Shown: positions 57,001-64,000 of the stretch, in pieces | How the letters are laid out: every line of letters starts with the position of its first letter | How positions within the stretch are numbered: position 1 is the stretch's first letter | Assembly (NCBI GenBank): GCA_037951105.1 | Contig: JBAMJV010001281.1 | Coordinates: forward strand, 105,427-169,426 | Reading direction: 5' to 3' | Source of the DNA: Echinarachnius parma | Lineage: Eukaryota; Echinodermata; Echinoidea; Clypeasteroida; Echinarachniidae | DNA length: 64,000 nucleotides | Translations under genes and position numbers: made by a program | The notes under the pieces: model-generated | What the model was told of the DNA's origin: nothing | The model's database searches: none | Seen by the model: only the letters and a program-made list of their open reading frames with translations

Positions 57001-58839
57001 ATGGGATTCGTAAGAGTAGAATATTTAGTTTAAGATTATGTTCACGTACTCAAAGACTGGTGTCGTACTACAACTTAAATTTTCCTTTGCAAAGTCATCA
57101 GTACTTACAGCAAACACCGGTTGTAATTCTGGGGCATCTAAGTTCCACTCGTTGATGTGCGAACCAATCTGAACTCCTGGAAACCCAAGTTCCTAAAAAA
57201 GAAAGCAACAATAAAAATGGGTCACCAAAACTATTGAGGTTTGATGAGATGTAGAGCGAAAATAAAAGATTTATCAACATTAAAATTAACAAATGGAACT
57301 ACACGATAGATAAACAGGAATCTGTACTATCTTATTCACACTGTACAAATCTCCTTGCACCTCCCGAATTCCTGCACAGCCAGGTCGGGTGCTTGCATGG
57401 GGAGCGTGCCCACGAACCTCAGTGGATACTTCCTTGATGGTAACTGCCAGATAGTTGTTCCAGATAATATAAGCATGGGCGTCGATCTGTAATTGATACC
57501 TATTGTGCAGGGGGGATGATCTATTCATTCATCCCCCCCCCCTGATCAATAGGTATTATGTAAGAATCAATCAACGCCCATGAATCAGCATTAACCCGTT
57601 CAGGACTGGTCCCGAAAATTCTCGGGCTTGGGTCTAAGGAGAATGCATGTTATACCAAAATCAGTCAGTCACAGAACGGGTTAAAACTTAACAGGTTGGA
57701 CTAGGCTACAAAGGAACATGTATACACATGGTCATGCTGTACTCACCGCTTTACATCTTCTGAGTTCCTGCACAGCCAGGTCAGGTGCTTGCATGGGGAG
57801 CGTTCCGAGCCCCACGAACCTTCGCGGATGCTTCTTGATCGTCGATGCGAGATCGTCGTTGAGGATCCGGCAGAGGTCCAACGTGTCTTCAGGCTTGGCC
57901 CAGTAGCTGAACATCACAGGTACGGTTGACAAGGCTTGTACAGACACCCCTGTTAGAACATGGGGCACAACGTTGCATTGATCAGTTATTCCCCAAAATT
58001 GTTAATTTCCAAATGATATGCAATACAAATGCAATACATTGTTGTTGTTTTGTTTTTTTTACAAATCAGGCTGGTGTGTACGTATTTGTTTTCCTCTGGT
58101 TATGTAGCTTACCCTCTGAGTGCCATGTTCAACTAGTCACATCTGTTAATTTGTTTTAATGCACACAAAAGACAAGTTTAGAATGGATTGTTGACAACTT
58201 GGTTTCTTACTAAGCTTCTAAATCATTGCAGATAAATGTTGCGATTAATCTATTCATGTAAACAAGTCTTGAAAGAACATAATTATATAATAACATATTG
58301 ATATGGAACTCTGTAGGTTGACAAAAAATATTTTAAATATCAAACATGATATACATTCATGACACACTTAAACAAGAGAACATACAGTATTACAATAACG
58401 ATAAACAAGTAACATTGGGATAAAAAGCTATAATAACTTACTAGGATGACAATTATAAAGCAGGTTTGTTGGATAATAATACTTGATTTATATAGCACCT
58501 ATCACAATTGATAATCACATTCATCTCTAAGCGCTTTACAATGATTTTACTACCCCAGTCATCGGATGCATTCTGCAATCAATCCAGCACACGAAGTGCA
58601 CGTTTTCCACTCTCTAGGGAGCATTCCAGCCAGGCAACCTTGTGGGTGCACACAATGCTAAGGAACATCCTTCTAATTCTATCTTCTTCTAGCTTACCTG
58701 TAGCATCCATATCCCTGAGCCTGGCCTCGGGGCTGAAGCAGTTATCTTCGATCACTCTGAACAGCTTCCCGTCTCTCATCATCTTGGCTCTACCATCACA
58801 CTGGTGATTCAGCTGCATCCATCCACCATACCCATATCT
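50817..58839 (-). CDS. ACMSD: ACMSD, 2-amino-3-carboxymuconate-6-semialdehyde decarboxylase, exons 2-8 (5' partial)
   Basis: A zinc-dependent amidohydrolase-fold decarboxylase that diverts the kynurenine pathway away from quinolinate and NAD+. The exons in gene order are 58698-58839, 57747-57949, 57109-57192, 56583-56772, 53986-54158, 51717-51815 and 50817-51008, all GT-AG and phase-consistent, about 360 residues. Signature stretches are [46 protein letters not shown] (zinc His), [27 protein letters not shown] (catalytic His), NVRPDLCA, and [18 protein letters not shown] with the metal-binding Asp. The N-terminal exon with the HxH zinc ligands was not found up to 64000. After [10 protein letters not shown], where the human enzyme ends, there are 43 extra polar residues including [11 protein letters not shown]. 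Identification is secure; the function of the tail is unknown. Confidence 0.97.
51009..51716. other. ACMSD intron 7 with small palindrome
   Basis: At about 51575-51640, TTTCGGGTACCCGGGACTCG pairs with CGAGTCCCGGGTAG and CTCCCGAAAT. A unit of the 10300 family is at 51655-51700. Confidence 0.6.
51717..51815 (-). CDS. ACMSD: ACMSD exon 7
   Basis: 33 codons, [20 protein letters not shown] through SDELK, with the metal-binding Asp. Acceptor tttcag and donor AAA|GTAAGT. Confidence 0.96.
51846..52567. mobile_element. AGGGATCTAGTAAC-family MITE, inverted copy with nested insertion
   Basis: TTAA at 51842 precedes AAGGGATCTAGTAACATTTT. The other end near 52567 reads AAGTTACTAGATCCTTCAA. Interior AACTATCCACTGGATAGT, AAAGTCAGTGCAATAAC and GTGGACATATCAGATCAC match the other copies. 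Confidence 0.78.
51934..52265. mobile_element. hAT-like element CAGGGATGTAAGT nested in the MITE
   Basis: The ends CAGGGATGTAAGT and ACTTACATCCCTG are perfect. ATGATT flanks both sides (51928-51933, 52266-52271). The interior has GGGGCGCTGCTATGGGGC and a CTCCTGGACCCCC motif like that at 1490-1760. Confidence 0.8.
52570..53380. other. ACMSD intron 6, no gene seen
   Basis: No feature I can support. Confidence 0.4.
53385..53979 (-). pseudogene. Three tandem tail copies of ACMSD exon 6, period about 191 bp
   Basis: Copies occupy about 53399-53523, 53590-53715 and 53783-53905. On the minus strand each has GTGAGACC (from NVRP), then degraded sequence, then [20 protein letters not shown]. Two keep CAG|GTGGGT and the third has a changed CAG. 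The real exon is the fourth unit. Spacing of TTTCTGGTCGTGTACC is 191, 190 and 197 bp. None contains the exon head [14 protein letters not shown] or its acceptor. Confidence 0.93.
53986..54158 (-). CDS. ACMSD: ACMSD exon 6
   Basis: [20 protein letters not shown] through [11 protein letters not shown]. Acceptor ttacag and donor CAG|GTGGGT. Three tail copies of this exon lie downstream in the intron. Confidence 0.96.
54246..55990. repeat. TGACCTTTGACC minisatellite (151-bp unit) inside an inverted-end element
   Basis: About nine to ten units run from 54420 to 55860. Each has TGACCTTTGACCTTTGACC, TCATGACCCCAAAATCTAAT, TACATACATGTACCAAGTTT and GAGATAACGCGATCACGAGC. The period is 151 bp where measured. 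The left border is CTTCGACTGCGCGCAGTCGA then ATGATGCCTCCGCC. The right border is an ACGT-rich run (55875-55935), then ATGCCTCCGGC and GCGGAGGCAT. Another copy starts at 63610. Confidence 0.92.
55995..56300. other. ACMSD intron 5, no gene seen
   Basis: Nothing recognised. Confidence 0.4.
56301..56440. mobile_element. GGGCCC-family palindromic MITE, complete
   Basis: TGGGCCCTGTAACA and TGTTACAGGGCCCA are perfect ends. The interior alternates CGTACGATTAAT and ATTAATCGTACG, so nearly all 140 bp can fold. Confidence 0.88.
56583..56772 (-). CDS. ACMSD: ACMSD exon 5
   Basis: [20 protein letters not shown] through KVCFAHG. It holds a zinc-ligand His and the AHGG His. Acceptor tcgcag and donor GGAG|GTTAGT. 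Confidence 0.96.
56773..57108. other. ACMSD intron 4, no gene seen
   Basis: AAGAATTGAAGATAATCTCT and TAAATCTTCAATTCTTTA near 56955-56995 form a hairpin. Otherwise nothing. Confidence 0.45.
57109..57192 (-). CDS. ACMSD: ACMSD exon 4
   Basis: 28 whole codons, [20 protein letters not shown] and PELQPVFA. Acceptor ttttag and donor GCT|GTAAGT. Confidence 0.96.
57345..57446 (-). pseudogene. Downstream tail copy of ACMSD exon 3
   Basis: On the minus strand it reads [19 protein letters not shown] after FVG. A 6-bp deletion removes two residues, and a 1-bp change upstream shifts the frame at IKEVSTE. Only the exon tail is present. Distance to the real exon is 396 bp, of which about 200 bp are the two elements at 57474-57582 and 57591-57684, leaving about 197 bp. 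Confidence 0.88.
57474..57582. mobile_element. Short CATGGGCGTCGAT MITE
   Basis: CATGGGCGTCGATC and ATCAACGCCCATG ends with inner GATACCTATTG/CAATAGGTATT and a G/C-tract centre. Related to 937-1953. Confidence 0.8.
57595..57680. mobile_element. Small TTAA element CCCGTTCAGGACTGG
   Basis: TTAA lies at 57591-57594 and 57681-57684. The ends are CCCGTTC and GAACGGG. 86 bp. Confidence 0.82.
57747..57949 (-). CDS. ACMSD: ACMSD exon 3
   Basis: Acceptor taacag and donor [29 protein letters not shown] through [11 protein letters not shown]. Confidence 0.96.
57950..58697. other. ACMSD intron 2 with interspersed repeat
   Basis: At 58470-58670, TTGATTTATATAGCACCTAT, AAGCGCTTTACAATG and CTCTAGGGAGCATTCCAGCC belong to the 3085/44095 family. 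Confidence 0.5.
58698..58839 (-). CDS. ACMSD: ACMSD exon 2
   Basis: Acceptor attcag and donor [30 protein letters not shown] through [10 protein letters not shown]. It enters at a full codon, so exon 1 should end in phase 0. Confidence 0.94.
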
Positions 58840-58980
58840 CTGAATAAAGGGGAAAACACAAAGTTATTTTTAAGGGCTACATTTCATGAACGAGCCTCAA
58901 GGCATTAAAATGCACCCTTTCTATGTTTGGTGCTCTCTTGTACAAAAACATAAATTTCCCTTTGATTTGATGACTCCGAG

Positions 58981-59296
58981 TCTGAGCAGTTTGCCATCTC
59001 TCAATCTCATCATCTTGGCTGTCCCATCACACTGGTGATTCAGCTGTTTCCAACCACCATACCCATATCTCTAAAAATTGTACAACAAAACAGAAATATT
59101 GCATCCATCATTTCCAATGAAACATTGACCGACAGAAGAAAAAAAATCTAAATCATTTTCTAGGACTATTTTCCATTATTTCTCTTCTCAACGATCAACA
59201 ACTCTTAAACAGTTCTCCATCTCTCATCATATTGGCCCTCCAATCACATCGATTCAGCTGTATAACTATCAATCCACCATACCCATATCTCTGAAA
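58981..59296 (-). pseudogene. Two upstream head copies of ACMSD exon 2
   Basis: Copies at 58981-59075 and 59202-59296 begin with the acceptor region and AGATATGGGTATGGTGG (RYGYGGW). They keep CAGCTGAATCAC (copy 1) and the AAGATGATGAGA region. Both lack the exon tail [16 protein letters not shown] and the donor. Spacing is 231 and 220 bp. Confidence 0.9.
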
Positions 59297-60230
59297 ATTG
59301 AACAACAAAACAGAAATATTGCATCTGTAGGGATTCGCTTCACACAATTACAGACTGAACGACAGACTAATACTGATTTATACCAACATGGTTAAAATGT
59401 ACCTTATAAATCTGGCTATCAGTGAAACTTACCCCAGCAAACTTACATAATTGGGTCAATCCACGTCAAATCAACCAATTTTCAGACATTTTGTCACCCG
59501 ACCCCCTTCGATTTTGCTAAAATTCGCACCAATTGTTCCCCCAAGTGTCTGACGGAAAACCCCGACATTTTTTGCCCCGAAGTCATTCGGTTGCTAAGTT
59601 ACATCCGCGCCTAGCAACCAATGCGCGGTCAAACCGTTTCTTCTTTAAAATTTTGGCCATTTTTGATTATCTGCTGTAGCTAAAATTGAAAAGCCAGAGC
59701 TCTCATTGTCTGGAAATTGGAAGAACTTTGTCATCTCTACAAGATGTATTCATTATGTCGCGGGTCGAGTTTTCGTTTTCGCGTACGAGGTCACCGAAAA
59801 TGGCTTTAAGCGAAAAATTAAATTTTTTAAAAGCATGTTTGGATGCCCATAGCTTAAAAATTACTACCGTAGATATTTTGCTCTAATCTTTTAGAGTATT
59901 AAAGACCTTCACTTCCTTTACAGATTAAAAAAAAAATGAGCGTGATTGGTCAAGTCGTTTTCGAGTAAAGCGCCCTCAAAGTTTGGATTTTTCAAAAATG
60001 CACCAAGTTCAAGGTCAAAGGTCACCCTTAGTCCAATCGGGATCTTCACCAATTTTTGTGTACTTACAGATATTTACCTATATTTTCAGGGGTTACCAAA
60101 GAAATTTTGCTACCGGAACGTTTAATGGCTTAATTACGCTAACGAAAATGGTCGTAAACAACCCAAAATGCTCAAAATTGCCATATAATTGGCTTTAGGG
60201 CATATTTCGAATCTCTCTCAATGGTCGTGG

Positions 60231-61350
60231 CAATTTAACACGTTTCAGTGTGTTTATGACCATTTTCGTCAGTGTAAATAAACCGTTAAACGTTCCGGTA
60301 GCAATTTTTTTTGCTAACCCATGAAAATATAGGTGAATGTCTGCCAATTCCCTGAAGAACAGTATTTATAAACTTTTGTATTGCGTGTGAGAAGGATTCA
60401 AAATATGCCCCAAAGCACGTAATATGGCGATTTAACACGTTTCAGTGTGTTTACGACCATTTTCGTCAGTGTAAATAAGCCGTTAAACGTTCCGGTAGCA
60501 ATTTTTTTTTGCTAACCCATGAAAATATAGGTGAATGTCTGCCAATTCCCTGAAGAACAGTATTTATAACGTTTTGTATTGCGTGTGTGAGAGATTCAAA
60601 CTATGCCCTAAAGCCTGTAATATGGTGATTTAACACGTTACAGTGTGTTTACGACCATTTTCGTCAGTGTAAATAAGGCGTTAAACGTTCCGGTAGCAAT
60701 TTTTTTTTCCTAACCCATGAAAATATAGGTGAATGTCTGCCAATTCCCTGAAGAACAGTATTTATAAACTTTTGTATTGCGTGTGAGAGAGATTCAAACT
60801 ATGCCCTAAAGCCCGTGATTTAACACGTTACAGTGTGTTTACGACCATTTTCGTCACTGTAAATAAGCCGTTAAACGTTCCGGTAGCAATTTTTTTTTGC
60901 TAACCCATGAAAATGTAGGGGAATGTCTGCCAATTCCCTGAAGAACAGTATTTATAAACTTTTGTATTGCGTGTGAGAAGGATTCAAAATATGCCCTCAA
61001 GCACGTAATATGGCTATTTAACACGTTTCAGTGTGTTTACGACCATTTTCGTCAGTGTAAATAAGGCGTTAAACGTTCCGGTAGCAATTTTTTTTTTCTA
61101 ACCCATGAAAATATAGGTAAATGTCTGCCAAATCCCTGAAGAACAGTATTTATAACCTTTTCTATTGCGTGTGAGAGAGATTCAAAATATGCCCTAAAGC
61201 CAATTATATGGCAATTTAGAGCATTTCGGGTTGTTTACGACCATTTTCGTCAGTGTAAATAAGGCGTTAAACGTTCCGGTAGCAATTTTTTTTTGCTAAC
61301 CCATGAAAATATAGGTAAATGTCTGCCAATTCCCTGAAGAACAGTATTTA
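60231..61350. repeat. Six tandem units of about 197 bp inside the inverted repeat
   Basis: Unit landmark CATTTTCGTCAGTGTAAATA occurs at 60261, 60458, 60656, 60846, 61044 and 61242 (one G/C change at 60846). Each unit also has CGTTAAACGTTCCGGTAGCA and CCAATTCCCTGAAGAACAGT. Confidence 0.93.
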
Positions 61351-62057
61351 TTATATCCCTCATTAGATCGTTTTACCATTGTATTTGACAAATGATAGTT
61401 TTGGACAACACGCGCAATCCCCGCGCAATCACGTGACCGGGCTTGATGGCAAAAACTAACACTAAAAGTTCGTTACGCGTTCGTCCCATAGATCATGTGT
61501 TTTAGCAAAATGCACACGCGATCAAATTTGTGCAGTACTCTATGGCGCACACGTTCTAGTCACGTGATTGACATTGCTGGTAAAAACTAACACCCTAGGA
61601 AGAAGAACGCCAAGACAGCCAATAAGCACATCCGTGGGAGCGCTAGCACTCATTCATCGCGTATGTGCGCAACTGCCAGCGCGTTGGTGCGCACTCAGTT
61701 TTGCGTCTTTGTGATTGTATGCGCAAAATAACAATGACTTTAAGCGTATTAGATGCGCCGTGGTTCTGGAGGCTCATACTGGCTTCATTAATGTCGATTG
61801 ATTTTTATATCAAAATTTACAAGCGATTTTATGAAATATTAAAGAGATTTTCACTTATTTTGCTATAGCTGAACACAATCACTGATATTGATGAGTGATA
61901 TAAAACAACTAACGAATGTGCTTGATTGTGATAGGCAATCTATTACCTCGGTGGGCTCAAAATGACTATTACCCTCAGCTACGCTTCGGGTAATAATCAT
62001 TTTGAGCCCACCTCGGTAATAGATTTTACTATCACAAGAAGCCCATTCGTTAGTTGT
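61351..62057. mobile_element. Nested insertion with palindromic right part
   Basis: TATATCCCTCAT near 61351 and ATGAGTGATATA near 61890 may be its ends. Next to it, 61904-62057 is a palindrome (ACAACTAACGAATG with CATTCGTTAGTTGT; TGGGCTCAAAATGA with TCATTTTGAGCCCA). Confidence 0.6.
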
Positions 62058-62831
62058 ATATAAACTTTTATATTGTGTGTGAGAGAGATTCGAAATATGC
62101 CCTAAAGCCAATTATATGGCAATTTAGAGCATTTCGTGTTGTTTACGACCATTTTCGTTAGCGTAATTAAGCCATTAAACGTTCCGGTAGCAAAATTTCT
62201 TTGGTAACCCCTGAAAATATAGGTAAATATCTGTAAGTACACAAAAATTGGTGAAGATCCCGATTGGACTAAGGGTGACCTTTGACCTTGAACTTGGTGC
62301 ATTTTTGAAAAATCCAAACTTTGAGGGCGCTTTACTCGAAAACGACTTGACCAATCGCGCTCATTTTTTAAAAAATCTTTAAAGGAAGTGAAAGTCTTTA
62401 ATACTATAAAAGATTAGAGCAAAATATCTAGTAATTTTTAAGCTATGGGCATCCAAACATGCTTTTAAAAAATTTTATTTTTCGCTTAAAGCCATTTTCG
62501 GTGACCTCGTACGCGAAAACGAAAACTCGACCCGCGACATAATGAATACATCTTGTAGAGATGACAAAGTTCTTCCAATTTCCAGACAATGAGAGCTCTG
62601 GCTTTTCAATTTTAGCTACAGCAGATAATCAAAAATGGCCAAAATTTTAAAGAAGAAACGGTTTGACCGCGCATTGGTTGCTAGGCGCGGCCGTAACTTA
62701 GCAACCGAATGACTTCGGGGCAAACAATTTCGGGGTTTTCCGTCAGACACTTGGGGGAACAATTGGTGCGAATTTTAGCAAAATCGAAGGGGGTCGGGTG
62801 ACACCCACCGGTTGATTTGACGTGGATTGAC

Positions 62832-63609
62832 TTACTAGAGGTCATTTCCTCCCTCGCTGGTCTTGTTTTTACTTCACTCAGATAAACATCTCTTTGTTCC
62901 TACTGCACCTCATGTGTGCCTTCACATAATACCCTAGATGGTAATTGTAGGGGCTACCTGCTAATTTCAGAGGGATATTTTGAAAATTAGGGGCCACAGT
63001 CGCCCTCAGCCCGAGTGTATTTCCTACCCTGCTGCACACTGACTTTTGGCAAAACGTGTTAATTCACATCACTCTCTTGCTACCACCCATCCGAAGAACA
63101 CCTTCGCCATTTCATCCCCTCTCCTACATGTGCTAGTTAGCCTACCACTAAACTGACATGGCCGGGGATCGACAACCATGGATTGTTAACGGGACTACAA
63201 TCCATGCCTCACGTCACTCCAACACACCAGAGCCGAGCTAGAGTCCGCCGACCAACATGGGGCGTAAAACATCATGAACATCATCTTCGACATTATCTCT
63301 TCACTCAACCACTGAGCCATTCAGACTTTCATCAACTTTCTCTTCTTGCAGAAATAACACTTTTCTCGCAATGACTTTTTACAACACTTTCAATCATTAT
63401 TTCAATTACATTACATGATGTACATCGTCATCGACACGTTTATAGCACAACAGTCAGGCATATAGCTTCCACTTGCTTATTCTATTGCCTGGCCCTGCAT
63501 GGCCATGGTGCTCATGAGTCATGCCTGGCATGGTGCTGGTGACTGATGTATGTATGTGACTATGTGTTTATTCATTTATCAATCATCGTCGTCAACAACA
63601 AAAACAAAC
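62832..63609. other. Upstream or intron 1 of ACMSD; GGGGCTACC repeat fragment
   Basis: At 62900-63020, TTCACATAATACCCTAGATG, TAGGGGCTACCTGC and GTCGCCCTCAGCCC match 29150-29290. I searched for an ACMSD first exon with an HxH motif on the minus strand and saw none. Confidence 0.5.
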
Positions 63610-64000
63610 TAGATGGATCTTCGATTGCGCGCAATCGAAAATTATGCCTCCGCTATCACGCGATTTTAATATGCCCAAATTAACATGCACTGATTTAATT
63701 TTTCTTATATTTTGAGTCCTGTGACCTTGACCATATGATCCCAATCTTTGATGGCTCCCTAAAAAACAGTCAGGTACCAAGTTTGATTGAAATCTGACAT
63801 TTAGTTCTTGAGATTTTGGTATTACAAGCTTTTTTGCATGTATAATGAGTCCCATGACCTTGACCTCAACCTCATGACCCCAACATTTTATGGCTACGTT
63901 GACTCTTTATGATACAGGTACTGAGTTTGATTGAAATCTGACATTCAGTTCTTGAAATTTTGCAATTACAAGCCATTTTCGCATACATATTGAGTCATGT
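63610..64000. repeat. Start of a second copy of the 54246 element
   Basis: TGGATCTTCGATTGCGCGCA, ATTATGCCTCCGCTATCACG and GTGACCTTGACC with AGTTCTTGAGATTTTG follow the same order as 54246-54520. It runs off the window. Confidence 0.85.

Larger units (their letters stand above)
59455..62831. mobile_element. 3.4-kb inverted-repeat element, ends GTCAATCCACGTCAAATCAA
   Basis: The left arm 59455-60225 and right arm about 62085-62831 are reverse complements over about 750 bp. Both yield the same 71-codon open frame, which is a shadow of the arm. The centre is a tandem array plus a further insertion. No transposase is visible. GTCAATCCACGTCAAATCAA ends are a dispersed marine-invertebrate motif in my memory; the superfamily is not assigned. 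Confidence 0.88.

Noticed and set aside
59983-62317. Identical 71-codon frames on opposite strands (59983-60198 and 62102-62317)
   Set aside because: They are the two arms of one inverted repeat; the duplication is of DNA, not of a gene.
58842-64000. First coding exon of ACMSD
   Set aside because: No minus-strand segment with an initiator Met and HxH zinc motif followed by a phase-0 donor was visible.

Overview
The window is animal nuclear DNA. It is AT-rich, intron-heavy and packed with short interspersed repeats. It carries parts of three conserved animal genes: EFTUD2, CATIP and ACMSD. The repeat families suggest a marine invertebrate: GGGCCC-ended palindromes, TTAA-flanked MITEs, arrays of TGACCTTTGACC, and ACATGTACATGT-rich tracts. 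My best guess is an echinoderm-like deuterostome, but the genes alone do not prove a phylum. There is no prokaryotic, viral or CRISPR content.

Layout. (1) 1-3920, + strand: the last three exons of EFTUD2, the U5 snRNP GTPase. A decayed array of copies of its terminal exon follows to about 4967. (2) 4970-9769: intergenic DNA with MITEs, a dead non-LTR reverse transcriptase fragment (- strand) and a tRNA-Thr(AGT) gene (- strand, 9090-9161). (3) 9770-41592, + strand: CATIP, complete in ten exons with consistent splice phases, encoding about 396 residues. Its introns hold most of the transposon debris. (4) 41593-50816: repeat-rich space between convergent genes. (5) 50817-58839, - strand: ACMSD exons 2 to 8. 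The first coding exon, with the HxH zinc motif, is not visible and probably lies beyond the window. (6) 58840-64000: ACMSD intron 1 or upstream DNA, dominated by a 3.4-kb inverted repeat.

The genes do not form a pathway. EFTUD2 acts in splicing, CATIP in actin and cilium assembly, and ACMSD in tryptophan/kynurenine catabolism at the branch away from NAD+ synthesis.

The most unusual feature is a structural rule seen at five exons of all three genes. Partial copies lying upstream of an exon contain only its head. Copies lying downstream contain only its tail. No second complete exon occurs. Several of these arrays have a period of about 190-200 bp, and transposons have inserted into them. Other notable items are a c-Myc-like KRVKLD motif in an extra C-terminal tail of ACMSD, a 3.2-kb non-coding element carrying a dispersed GTAATTCCGTTAC motif, two related piggyBac-like elements with different terminal repeats, paired palindromes with compensatory changes, and an intronic minisatellite that multiplies DR1-type nuclear-receptor half-sites.
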